The notes beneath the pieces were generated by a model that saw nothing but the letters and a program-made list of their open reading frames with translations, did not search any database and had not been told where the DNA came from. From NCBI GenBank assembly GCA_024642705.1, contig JAHEAQ010000033.1:1-44938 (forward strand): 44,938 nt of DNA, in the 5' to 3' direction. Positions 1 through 8,226 of the stretch are shown piece by piece. Each line of letters starts with the position of its first letter. Position 1 is the first letter of the stretch. This DNA is from Bacteroidota bacterium (GTDB lineage: Bacteria > Bacteroidota > Bacteroidia > Chitinophagales > Saprospiraceae). Made by a program: the position numbers and the translations under genes.

Positions 1-682
1 ACAACTTGAAATCAAGAAACAAAAGACACTTATTAAAAGTATTATTAAACTATTGTTTTTCATCTTTTTAGTTTTTTAAATTAAGTTTATTTTTCTGCTA
101 CAAAGATGAAATTCTAATGTTATGGGCGTGTTAAATCCATATTAAGGTTTAATTATTTTTAGAAGAGTAATGAAACAAGCAAGTTTATACAAGGCCTGTT
201 TTTTAAGAAGCTCCCTTTAGTACGGTATTTATTCTGTTTTGTAACAGGGCAAACAAATACAATTCTAAGCATTGCGAATAGAATAGTATAAGTAACAAGA
301 TTATCTAGAATATAATATTTGGCTAGAAAGACTTAAACTTATCATTATGAATCGAAATTGTCCGAAAAAATAATCAAAAATCTTTCAAACTGGCTTGAAA
401 TAAGATGTTTTGAAGAGGTCGCCCTTGTCTGGATTATTTTGTTATTTTCATACTTTGTTAACAACATCTCATGCTTAAGGTGTTTTTTAGCGCAAGTAGG
501 GGGTACCTGCATGCAAAAAGAATTGTATATATGAATTTGAACTCTATAGGTGTGAAATTTAATGGTATAATCGTGATTTTAAATATTGAATCATAAATAT
601 GTTTAATTTGAATTATTTAATGCCTAGAGTCTTGTTACAGTAAATAAAAAGTGGCAATAATTAAATTTGTTATGTCTTCTAA
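1..682. other. Gene-free left flank with one degenerate dispersed repeat
   Basis: No convincing coding region lies here; the frames are short and AT-rich. The only structure recognised is a degenerate repeat at about 379-480 that matches, in reverse orientation, a segment near 22.02-22.14 kb (listed separately). The strand to the right (683 on) is the 3' end of the cupin gene. Confidence 0.6.
379..480 (+). repeat. Dispersed intergenic repeat, degenerate copy 1
   Basis: The stretch containing TGAAGAGGTCGCCC (411-424) and ATACTTTGTTAACAA (450-464) aligns with the reverse complement of 22018-22140, which has GAAGAGGTCGCCCCTCTGGA and ATACTTTGTTACAAAG. Similarity also extends upstream (CTTGAAATAAGATGT against CTTTGAAGTAAGGTGT), about 100 bp in all. 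Motifs of this type are known as short dispersed intergenic repeats in Bacteroidota. This copy is diverged and lacks the CCCGTAGGGAT end. Confidence 0.6.
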
Positions 683-1234
683 TTATTCAAGGGGTATAGG
701 AGCATCCTTGAAATGTGTGTATTTTCCCAAAATTTTTCCCATAAAAACAGTTATTGGAAAAATCACTTTTTTAACAAAAGTTGGAATTTCAGGCATATCA
801 TATTCTGAGGAATATTTTGTTATTAAATATGCTCCATCGAATGGATCTGGTTCTCCTTTACCTGATTTTCTTTGTGCAGCATACACTGCAGAAAGGAAAA
901 AAACCACTGAATTAGCAGGATGAATCCATCCTTTGCATTGCAAGGGCTCACTACCGTCGGCCCAAAATTTGTGCGGAATCCCTCTTTTAAATAGGACGGT
1001 CTCTCCTGGTAAAGCAAATTTTTCTTCTTGGCCTAATAGTTTATATCCCATTTTGCCCGAAACAACAGTAAGCTCTTCATCTTGTTTGAAATGAGTATGC
1101 ATTGCAGGCCCTGATTGGGGTTGGCAAAAAGCATCTAAGATCACTTTTTCCCCATTAGCAGCAGATTCAACATATTGAAAAATAATTTTTTCACCGTTGC
1201 CATTTTCAATTGTTTGTGGATATTTGTAATTCAT
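683..1234 (-). CDS. Cupin-domain protein
   Basis: A 183-residue small-molecule-binding or metal-binding cupin of unknown substrate. The first cupin motif is clear around residues 44-62: GPAMHTHFKQDEELTVVSG has the two histidines and the glutamate that usually bind a metal. The second half of the barrel follows (PGETVLFKRGIPHKFWADG). The C-terminal 40 residues contain a hydrophobic stretch (VIFPITVFMGKILG) that might touch the membrane. There is no signal peptide. It diverges from a TetR gene across 61 bp containing a perfect palindromic operator, so it is probably under TetR control and may bind or process the regulator's ligand; that is inference. The family is certain, the reaction is not. 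Confidence 0.8.
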   Translation of the reverse strand: MNYKYPQTIENGNGEKIIFQYVESAANGEKVILDAFCQPQSGPAMHTHFKQDEELTVVSGKMGYKLLGQEEKFALPGETVLFKRGIPHKFWADGSEPLQCKGWIHPANSVVFFLSAVYAAQRKSGKGEPDPFDGAYLITKYSSEYDMPEIPTFVKKVIFPITVFMGKILGKYTHFKDAPIPLE

Positions 1235-1268
1235 TTGATAATATGGTTAAATTTTATACTAAAATACA

Positions 1269-1276
1269 TAAATTTG
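1269..1276 (+). promoter_or_regulatory. Bacteroidota -7 box (TAAATTTG) of the tetR gene
   Basis: TAAATTTG fits the Bacteroidota -7 consensus TAnnTTTG exactly. It lies 19 bp before the tetR start codon and would give a leader of roughly 13-15 nt. No good -33 TTTG partner is seen at the usual spacing. Its right half overlaps the palindromic operator, so a bound repressor would block it. Confidence 0.5.
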
Positions 1277-1290
1277 GACAATGTCCAAAT
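1272..1290. promoter_or_regulatory. Palindromic TetR-type operator
   Basis: ATTTGGACAATGTCCAAAT is a perfect inverted repeat with 9-bp arms around a central A. It sits between the divergent cupin and tetR genes, ends 5 bp before the tetR ATG and overlaps the predicted -7 box. TetR regulators typically bind 15-20 bp palindromes in their own divergent promoter region, so autoregulation and control of the cupin gene are the natural reading. Confidence 0.7.
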
Positions 1291-1295
1291 AAAAT

Positions 1296-1910
1296 ATGAA
1301 AACAGAAGAAAAAATAGTTAGCAAGGCCCTTGAAATGTATAATGAAAAAGGGATTGAGTATGTAGGAATGAGAGAGTTAGCCGCAACACTTAACATTAGA
1401 GTAAGTAATATAACTTACTATTTTCCAACAAAAGATCATTTAGTAAACCGTTTATCTCTTGATCTCAACCAACTTAATTCTCAAATAGTAATTGATAACG
1501 AAAACATAACAATCGAATCATTTTTATTAAATTTTAAGAAAATTTTCCAAAATCATATAAAATATCGCTGTTTACTACTAAGTTTTGTTCATTTGATGGA
1601 ACAAAATAAAATGATCTCGGTACGATATAAACAAACAGAGCATGATAGAAGTACAACACTCAGATCTAATCTCAAAACACTTGTTAAAGCCGGTTACTTA
1701 AATATTGAAGATGAAAAAAATATTGAGATTTTGGTTTCTGCAATAGCATTAATTGCTCGGTTTTGGATTTCTGAAGCAGCAGTTTCATTACGCCACTTAA
1801 AACAAGATGGACAAATTAGGCATTATATTACATTAATTGGTTGCATTTTATCGCCCTATTTAACTTTAAAAGGAAGGGGCCAATTAGAAAAAGTATTAAA
1901 TGGATTATGA
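1296..1910 (+). CDS. TetR/AcrR family transcriptional regulator
   Basis: A 204-residue one-component regulator. The N-terminal ~50 residues form the TetR helix-turn-helix: KIVSKALEMYNEKGIEYVGMRELAATLNI, then NITYYFPTKDHLVNRL, where YYFPTKDHL is the family's recognition-helix tail. The remainder is a helical ligand-binding domain with no recognised subfamily. The start is fixed by the domain, which begins within five residues of the ATG. It diverges from a cupin gene and has a 19-bp palindrome just upstream, so it probably represses itself and the cupin gene until a small ligand binds. The ligand is unknown. Confidence 0.9.
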   Translation: MKTEEKIVSKALEMYNEKGIEYVGMRELAATLNIRVSNITYYFPTKDHLVNRLSLDLNQLNSQIVIDNENITIESFLLNFKKIFQNHIKYRCLLLSFVHLMEQNKMISVRYKQTEHDRSTTLRSNLKTLVKAGYLNIEDEKNIEILVSAIALIARFWISEAAVSLRHLKQDGQIRHYITLIGCILSPYLTLKGRGQLEKVLNGL

Positions 1911-1931
1911 TTAGTCTATAAGTCAATTATT

Positions 1932-1962
1932 AAAGCAAAACTAAGCTTTCGTTCGTTTTTTA
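1932..1962 (+). terminator. Weak possible terminator after tetR
   Basis: AAAGC (1932-1936) and GCTTT (1945-1949) can pair over an 8-nt loop, followed by CGTTCGTTTTTT. The stem is only 5 bp. It lies between convergent tetR and the NRAMP gene. Confidence 0.25.
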
Positions 1963-1970
1963 AAATCTAT

Positions 1971-3818
1971 TTACACAATTAATAAAGGTGCTTTTATCTT
2001 ATGTCTTACTTTAGAAATAGTGGTTCCAAATAGTAAATCTTTAAACCACGTATGTCCATGCTTGGCTATGACAACCATATCAAATTCATTTTCATTAATG
2101 TATTTTGGAATGACATCTTTTGCTTTGCCAAATATCATTTTCGTTGAACATCGAATATGGTGAGAAATCAAATGTTGATTGTATTCCTCGAGATATTTAA
2201 AGTCTTCTAACGTTTCAAAATCATCAGCATCTTCACCATAAAGCCTTGCAGAAGCAGATTCAACCACATGCAGTAATGTTATTTTAGTATTAGAATCTGA
2301 AATATTCAATGCCGCATTTATTGCTTTAGCATCTCCTTTTGTAAAATCAACACAAATACAAATGTTTTCTACAGCTTTCGAACCGTAACTTAATGCTGAA
2401 AGTTCTACTTTCCCATGTGGCGTTTGATCGGTTTTGAGCACCATTTTTTTTATAAATGGATTTGAAGTTATAATTATCAACATGAAAATTAAAGCCAAAA
2501 TAATCAGGGATACCAGAGCAAAAGATAAAATATTGGGATCATTTGAATACCATGAATTCATTTCATCAAATACCAATTTCATATTCAAAGCAACAATAAT
2601 TAATGTAAAAAACCAACCTAAAAATTTTGTGAATTTTCCAATGGCAAAACTTCCCATCAATCTTTTATTACTAACAAAATGGATGAGAGGTATTACAGCA
2701 AATCCAAGTTGAAGGCTCAACAGTACTTGGCTAAAAATCAGCAATTCTCCCGTCATCCCTTCTCCAAAAATTCCAATTACAATAAGAGCAGGAACAATAG
2801 CCAATAATCGCGTGATCAATCTTCTTAACCATGGTTGTATTCTAATATTTAAATAACCTTCCATCACAATCTGCCCTGATAATGTCCCGGTAAGTGTTGA
2901 ACTTTGACCGGCAGCAATTAGTGCAACAGCAAAAAGAATTCTTGCCCATTTGGAACCTAGCAATGGCTCTAATAGATTATAGGCATCTTGAATTTCAGAT
3001 ATGCCCATCATTCCATTTTTGTGAAATGTAGCCGCGGCTAATATTAATATTCCTGCATTTACTAAAAGCGCCAAATTCAATGCTATGCCTGTATCAATTA
3101 TGTTAGCCTTAATTGCTTCTTTTAAAGATTTTTTATCGGATTTAATATTTCGAGTTTGAACCAGGGCAGTATGTAGGTATAAATTGTGTGGCATCACTGT
3201 AGCTCCAATTATCCCAATTGCTATATAAAGTGCTTTAGAGTCTGGTAAGGAAGGTTTCAAACCTAATAAAATGCTTGGAACATCAGGTGAAGAATAAATC
3301 ATTTCAATTGCGAAACAACCACCAATAATTCCAACAAGCGCAATGATAAAAGCTTCAAATTTTCTTACTCCTGCACGTTGTAGAAACAAAATTAATATGG
3401 TATCTAACACAGTTAATGAAACACCAATCATCAATGGCATTCCAAACAACAAATTCAGACCAATTGCCATTCCTAGAACTTCAGCCAAATCTGTAGCTGC
3501 AATTGCAATTTCTGCCAAAATATAAAGAAAGAAATTCGTTGCTTTACCATATTGCATCTTTGACGCTTGAGCCAAATCTAGTTTTGCAACTATCCCCAAT
3601 TTGACACAAAAGCTTTGAAATAAAAGTGCAATAATGTTAGATAAAACCAGGACCCAAATTAACTTGTAACCATACATGCTTCCACCAGCAAGGTCTGTAG
3701 CCCAGTTTCCTGGATCCATATAGCCAACTGAAATGAGGTAAGCTGGACCAATAAATTTTAATAATCTAACAATAAATTTAGGATGATTGCTTATCGAAAC
3801 GCTTTCTTTGTTTTCCAT
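1971..3818 (-). CDS. NRAMP divalent-metal transporter with C-terminal UspA domain
   Basis: A 615-residue inner-membrane importer for Mn2+/Fe2+ of the NRAMP (MntH) family, proton-coupled in characterised members. The two unwound-helix metal motifs are present: DPGNWATDLAGG near residue 35 (TM1) and MPHNLYLHTA near residue 210 (TM6). About eleven hydrophobic helices cover residues 15-455. The last ~140 residues form a universal-stress-protein domain (ICICVDFTKGDAKAINAAL, then VVIAKHGHTWFKDLLFGTTISKVRHKIKAPLLIV). Stand-alone MntH is about 410-440 residues, so the extra length is the fusion, a layout known in Bacteroidota. The UspA part keeps a G-x9-G-(S/T)-like tail (HGHTWFKDLLFGTTIS), suggesting nucleotide sensing of transport (inference). 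Confidence 0.92.
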   Translation of the reverse strand: MENKESVSISNHPKFIVRLLKFIGPAYLISVGYMDPGNWATDLAGGSMYGYKLIWVLVLSNIIALLFQSFCVKLGIVAKLDLAQASKMQYGKATNFFLYILAEIAIAATDLAEVLGMAIGLNLLFGMPLMIGVSLTVLDTILILFLQRAGVRKFEAFIIALVGIIGGCFAIEMIYSSPDVPSILLGLKPSLPDSKALYIAIGIIGATVMPHNLYLHTALVQTRNIKSDKKSLKEAIKANIIDTGIALNLALLVNAGILILAAATFHKNGMMGISEIQDAYNLLEPLLGSKWARILFAVALIAAGQSSTLTGTLSGQIVMEGYLNIRIQPWLRRLITRLLAIVPALIVIGIFGEGMTGELLIFSQVLLSLQLGFAVIPLIHFVSNKRLMGSFAIGKFTKFLGWFFTLIIVALNMKLVFDEMNSWYSNDPNILSFALVSLIILALIFMLIIITSNPFIKKMVLKTDQTPHGKVELSALSYGSKAVENICICVDFTKGDAKAINAALNISDSNTKITLLHVVESASARLYGEDADDFETLEDFKYLEEYNQHLISHHIRCSTKMIFGKAKDVIPKYINENEFDMVVIAKHGHTWFKDLLFGTTISKVRHKIKAPLLIV

Positions 3819-4151
3819 TCAGACTTTTGTTATTGCTAATTTTAATTTTTTAACAAATTGAATTTTAGTCCATAAATCAAATTTAAGGTTTTCTGTTTTT
3901 TAAATTTTAATAATTTTTTAAATTCCTTTTACTGATGAAATTAGCCTGGTTTCTGTTTTTTAAATGCTAAATTGTAAAGGGTTGAAATTTATTAAAACCT
4001 TACAATGTCAAATGAAATATTTTTAGAAATAGCAAAAGTATGGTGTGGTTCATCTATTGGACGTTTCATATTTATTTTATAATTTGCTTATCATCAGTAT
4101 ATTTAATTAAACTCTTTACTGTACTTGAAAGATAATAACCCTGACGAAACT
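3819..4151. other. Divergent intergenic region with a 60-bp-phased direct repeat
   Basis: This separates the minus-strand NRAMP gene from the plus-strand TPR gene. TTCTGTTTTTTAAAT occurs twice, at 3891-3905 and 3951-3965, exactly 60 bp apart and both upstream of the transporter start. No known riboswitch (for example yybP) was recognised. The repeat may be a binding site for a metal or stress regulator (inference). Confidence 0.4.
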
Positions 4152-6440
4152 ATGATCAAAGACCTTTGGAATAGAAGGTTTTTCCAATTTTTTGCTACTT
4201 ATCTTGGGGCTGGCTGGGCATTAATTCAATTTGCAGAATGGTTAGTCGCTCGCTATAAATTTAACAATACACTTGTAGATCAGTTGGCTATTTTTCTTTT
4301 AATTTGCCTTCCTGCATTTTTAATTTTTGTATACAATCATGGTAGACCTGGCCCTGATAAATGGCTTCTAAGTGAAAAAATAATCATACCAATCAGCATT
4401 GTTTTAGGGATTATAGTAGGTTTTATTAGTATTCCAAATAATCCTCAGGATTTTGAATATGTTGAACTCCAAGATTTAAATGGAGAACTCATCAAAAGGT
4501 ATGTTCCTAATGAAAACAATATCCGTAAAATTGGTGTCTTTCCATTTGAAAATAAAACAGGTATCGATTCTTTAAACTACTTAAGAATGGGTTTTCCCGA
4601 ATTATTACAAAATGATTTGTTGCAGGATCCTAGACTTTACCAAACAACTCCAAATTCATTGCTCGGAAAGGCTGGCTTTACTTATAATGATTTTTTTGAA
4701 AATATATCCTTTTCACAAAAATTTAAAGCTGCAAATGCCTATCCAACAGATTATTTTATGATCGGCATATTTGACATTATTGATGAAAATTATAAAATAG
4801 AGTTTGAAATTTTTGAATCAAAAACTGGGAAATCTATACATAAAAACAGTATAATCAATCAAGATTTTTATACATTAATAGACAATATAACCTCCCAAAC
4901 AATTAATGCAATTTTTCCAATCGAAATATTTCAAACCATTGATTACAAAGACCTACCAGCTGTCGATTTGGTAAGTTCGAACACTAATGCCCTTAAAAAT
5001 TATTTCACGGGAAAAGAAATGTCATCTTTAAATTCTGAAGATCCGTTGAAAGCTTTAACATTTTTCGAAAAAGCGGTTCAATTGGATAAAAATTGCGCTG
5101 CATGTTATTTTGAACTTGGTAATACGAAAATACTATTGAATGGCTTCAAAGCAGGCATTCCAGATATTGAAAAATCGGTTAATTTAGCATCCTTCTTATA
5201 TGATCGCATCAGATTTTATTATCAAGAAAGATTTTTTTATATCAGTTTTGATTATGAATCACAAGTTAAGCTACTCGAAATGATGATTCGATTGTATCCT
5301 TTTCAATTGTCAGGATATGCCAGTCTTATGGATTATTATAATGGAGTAAACGTGGAAAAAGCAATAGAAATTGGGAATCAGGCAATTAAGAATGGGTTTC
5401 AAAAAACAATTTCCGATGAAATGGGAAAACTTTATTTTAAAAAAGGAGAATATAAAAAAGCACAGGTTTTTTTTGAATCCTATTTAAAAGACTATCCTAA
5501 TGATTCTGAAGTAAAAGAAAACCTAATAGAGACATTCATTGCTTTGCATGAAATTGACAGGGCTCAAATATTAATAGAAGAAAATGTATTGTTAAATCCA
5601 ACTTCTGTAGAAGCAATAATTAAACTTGCCGTATTCGAAAGGCGACATAAAGGAAATTTTGAAAAGTCTGAAAAGCTATTAAAACAATCTATTGAAAAAG
5701 CAATAACTAGCAATGATTTGGCTGATGCGTTTTTTAATCTTTGTACATTAAAAAATCAAACTGGTGAAATAAAAGAAGCTATTGCGTATTTAAACAAATC
5801 TAAGGAAACTCAATATCGATATGAAATTCCTGCTATTGTTGACATTCAAACTTATCATAAAGAAATGAATCTATATTGGGAACTGGACAGTATTGAAGCA
5901 TTTAAAAACCTAAAATCAAAATATATTGAAAATCATCGCTCTATTCTTCCAATTGTAGAGTGTCTTTTCGAATTAGATTATGCGGAAACTTTTCAAGATA
6001 CCTCTACTTTTTTAAAATATTTTCCAAGTTATAGGGATTCTATTATCAATTTTTATGGTGCCGATAACAAACTGTATCTTCTATACGATGCTTATTACGA
6101 ATCTTTAAAAGATAATAATTGCGAAGCATTAAATTTATTTAACAAATACTATGAAGTTTCTGGTATTGGTATAGATGAAGTAACTGAAGATTTTATTAAT
6201 GCTGCCATAAATTGTGGAAAATATGATGAAGCTAGAAAGCTGGTCAATTCAAATTTAAATTCCTCTCCCTTTTGGCCTTATTATCATTATTTATCTGCAA
6301 AAGTCTATTTGCTTGAAAAAGATAAAAAACAAGCCATTAAATCTTTAGAAATTGCTTTAGATCTCCTAAAAAATGCAGATAAAAACAATAAAGTTGTATT
6401 GCTTTCACAAAATCTTTACCATTCACTAAAAGAGAATTAA
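4152..6440 (+). CDS. Membrane-anchored TolB-like/TPR protein
   Basis: About 762 residues from the ATG at 4152. A TTG at 4125 would add nine residues; the ATG is preferred because MIKDLWNRRFFQFFATYLGAGWALIQ is the usual beginning of this architecture. An amphipathic N-terminus and two or three membrane helices come first (to ~residue 105, with HGRPGPDKW between them). Next is a TolB/FlgO-like alpha-beta domain (IRKIGVFPFENKTGIDSLNYLRMGFPELLQNDLLQDP). About ten TPR-like helical hairpins follow from ~residue 275 to the end (for example DPLKALTFFEKAVQLDKNCAACYFELGN). Similar N-terminal modules occur on adenylate cyclase and winged-helix sensors, but no catalytic or DNA-binding domain is present here. 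It is probably a scaffold; the partner is unknown. Confidence 0.75.
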   Translation: MIKDLWNRRFFQFFATYLGAGWALIQFAEWLVARYKFNNTLVDQLAIFLLICLPAFLIFVYNHGRPGPDKWLLSEKIIIPISIVLGIIVGFISIPNNPQDFEYVELQDLNGELIKRYVPNENNIRKIGVFPFENKTGIDSLNYLRMGFPELLQNDLLQDPRLYQTTPNSLLGKAGFTYNDFFENISFSQKFKAANAYPTDYFMIGIFDIIDENYKIEFEIFESKTGKSIHKNSIINQDFYTLIDNITSQTINAIFPIEIFQTIDYKDLPAVDLVSSNTNALKNYFTGKEMSSLNSEDPLKALTFFEKAVQLDKNCAACYFELGNTKILLNGFKAGIPDIEKSVNLASFLYDRIRFYYQERFFYISFDYESQVKLLEMMIRLYPFQLSGYASLMDYYNGVNVEKAIEIGNQAIKNGFQKTISDEMGKLYFKKGEYKKAQVFFESYLKDYPNDSEVKENLIETFIALHEIDRAQILIEENVLLNPTSVEAIIKLAVFERRHKGNFEKSEKLLKQSIEKAITSNDLADAFFNLCTLKNQTGEIKEAIAYLNKSKETQYRYEIPAIVDIQTYHKEMNLYWELDSIEAFKNLKSKYIENHRSILPIVECLFELDYAETFQDTSTFLKYFPSYRDSIINFYGADNKLYLLYDAYYESLKDNNCEALNLFNKYYEVSGIGIDEVTEDFINAAINCGKYDEARKLVNSNLNSSPFWPYYHYLSAKVYLLEKDKKQAIKSLEIALDLLKNADKNNKVVLLSQNLYHSLKEN

Positions 6441-6518
6441 ATTTTCACTCTTTCGGTTTTTTCTTATTATGACTTTAGAAAATCTGATCAAACGAACCAT
6501 CAAATAATTTACGTTGGT

Positions 6519-7232
6519 TTAAATATTTACGCCAAACAAATATCCAACGATTGCAGTCAGTCCCATCGCCATAGTCCCCCAAAATGTTATTCTAACAATT
6601 GCCTTTACCACGCTTGAACCTCCTGTCTTAGCCGCCATTGCACCTAATACAATAAGAAAAAAAAGCGCAAAACCATAAAGTGAATATTCCATATTCCTTA
6701 AAGGCAAAAACAATGTTACAATTAACGGAAGAGTACCTCCAACTGTAAATGCAGACCCTGATGCAAATGCTGCTTGCATTGGTTTGGCTTGACTAATTTC
6801 ATTAATTCCCAATTCATCTCGAATATGTGCCCCTAAAGCATCTTTTGCTGATAACTCTTTTGCAACAATCATTGCTGTTGCCTTTTTTAAACCTCTTTTT
6901 TCATAAATTTCTGCAAGTCTATTTAATTCCAAATCAGGCATTTCCTTTAATTCAGCTTTCTCTCTTTCTATATCTGCTTTTTCAATGTCTGTTTGGGAGC
7001 TTACAGAAACATATTCACCTGCCGCCATGGATAATGCGCCAGCTACCAATCCTGCTAAGGTAGCAAGAACAATTGGCTCTCTTGTCCCACTTGCCGCAGC
7101 TACACCAATGGCAAGACTTGCTGTAGATAAAATTCCATCATTAGCACCAAGAACAGCTGCTCTTAGCCAATTGCTTCTACTTATATAATGACTTTCTAGA
7201 TAATTGTCAAAAGAATCTTTTATTTCATCCAT
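6519..7232 (-). CDS. VIT1/CCC1-family iron/manganese transporter
   Basis: A 237-residue membrane protein of the vacuolar-iron-transporter family, which exports Fe2+ or Mn2+ from the cytoplasm. TM1 carries SNWLRAAVLGANDGILSTASLAIGVAAA and TM2 carries GLVAGALSMAAGEYVSVSSQTDIEKAD, both family signatures. The charged central region (residues ~80-140, rich in Glu/Lys) corresponds to the cytoplasmic metal-binding domain of VIT1. Three further helices follow. It is the last gene of a minus-strand run with the hydrolase (65 bp upstream) and DUF885 genes. An NRAMP importer is also in this window, but the two are not adjacent. Confidence 0.9.
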   Translation of the reverse strand: MDEIKDSFDNYLESHYISRSNWLRAAVLGANDGILSTASLAIGVAAASGTREPIVLATLAGLVAGALSMAAGEYVSVSSQTDIEKADIEREKAELKEMPDLELNRLAEIYEKRGLKKATAMIVAKELSAKDALGAHIRDELGINEISQAKPMQAAFASGSAFTVGGTLPLIVTLFLPLRNMEYSLYGFALFFLIVLGAMAAKTGGSSVVKAIVRITFWGTMAMGLTAIVGYLFGVNI

Positions 7233-7297
7233 TTTTAAAAATTTTTATGAATAAAAAACCAATTTTGAATTTTGAAAAAAATGTAGCGTTTTACACA

Positions 7298-8200
7298 TTA
7301 TAAGTTATTGGTCTTTATCCAATTTACAAATAAACTTATCCATTGTTCTGTTCCATCTTCTTTTCTTCCAATTCCGAAACCATGCCCACCTTCGGAAAAA
7401 ATGTGCGTCTCTACCAAGATTTTGTTGGCTGTTAATTTCTGGCTATATAAGATTGTTTCTTCCACAAAACACACATCATCGTTATATGCATGAACCAAAA
7501 AAGCAGGGGGTGTATTTTTTGAAACCAAATCTATCAATCTATTTTGAATTATTTCATTGTCTTTCATTTTTCGGAAATACACGTTTTCTTCCAACCATTT
7601 TTGGTTAGCCTCAGACAAATTGGTTACTCCATAAATTAGTCCAGTATAATTTGGATTTTCCTCAATATTTTCACTTTGCCATAGACTTACTACTGTTGCC
7701 AAATGGCTTCCTGCAGAAAAACCAATCAAACCAACTTTGTTTTTATCAAATTCATACTGGTCAGACTTTTCTCTTAATAAAGCAAGGGCTCGCCGAGCAT
7801 CCGTATGTGCAACTAAGTGAGGTTGGTCTGAAGTTTTAGGATCTGGGATTCTATATTTCAAAACTGCAGCCGTTATCCCTTGAGAGGATAAAATTTCTGC
7901 AACTTCATAACCCTCGTGGCGCATTGCTACACAATTATACCCACCACCAGGTATTATAATCACGGCTTTGCCTAAATTTTTTCCTTTGGCTTTGTATACA
8001 GTAAGACTTGGCTCCGTTACATTAAAAGTGCATAAAACTCCCCAATTTTTTTCCTCATATTCTTCAATGTTATTTTCTTTAAAATATGGTTTTTCAATCC
8101 CCTCCCAGAGTTTGTATACATTTTGAGCTTTTGACCACTTCCCTAGCAACATTAAAAAAATGATTGGCAATAAATGAACACTTGTCTTTATGCTATCCAT
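7298..8200 (-). CDS. Exported alpha/beta hydrolase (acetyl-xylan-esterase-like)
   Basis: A 300-residue alpha/beta-fold esterase with a hydrophobic signal-like N-terminus (VHLLPIIFLMLLGKWSKAQ). The oxyanion-hole strand is AVIIIPGGGYNCVAMRHEGYEVAEIL and the nucleophile elbow is GLIGFSAGSHLA (Ser in GFSAGS). The acid is probably in HAYNDDVCF and the histidine in SEGGHGFGIG. This matches the BD-FAE / acetyl-xylan esterase type common in Bacteroidota, which removes acyl groups from sugars. It lies 26 bp downstream of the DUF885 gene on the same strand and is probably co-transcribed with it. The substrate is not deducible. Confidence 0.82.
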   Translation of the reverse strand: MDSIKTSVHLLPIIFLMLLGKWSKAQNVYKLWEGIEKPYFKENNIEEYEEKNWGVLCTFNVTEPSLTVYKAKGKNLGKAVIIIPGGGYNCVAMRHEGYEVAEILSSQGITAAVLKYRIPDPKTSDQPHLVAHTDARRALALLREKSDQYEFDKNKVGLIGFSAGSHLATVVSLWQSENIEENPNYTGLIYGVTNLSEANQKWLEENVYFRKMKDNEIIQNRLIDLVSKNTPPAFLVHAYNDDVCFVEETILYSQKLTANKILVETHIFSEGGHGFGIGRKEDGTEQWISLFVNWIKTNNL

Positions 8201-8226
8201 TGTAATCTAATTTTTAGTTTTAAATT

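Noticed and set aside
651-923. A 90-residue plus-strand frame
   Set aside because: It is antisense to the cupin gene, has no domain features, and the cupin motifs on the other strand are unmistakable.
4125-4151. TTG start nine codons upstream for the TPR protein
   Set aside because: The ATG at 4152 begins the conserved amphipathic segment directly; the extra residues add nothing recognisable.
3819-4151. Manganese (yybP-type) riboswitch before the NRAMP gene
   Set aside because: No GC-rich paired elements or conserved loop sequences are present; the leader is almost entirely A/T.
7280-7299. Hairpin AATGT/ACATT at the end of the hydrolase gene as a terminator
   Set aside because: Only five pairs with a 10-nt loop overlapping the stop codon; indistinguishable from chance in AT-rich DNA.
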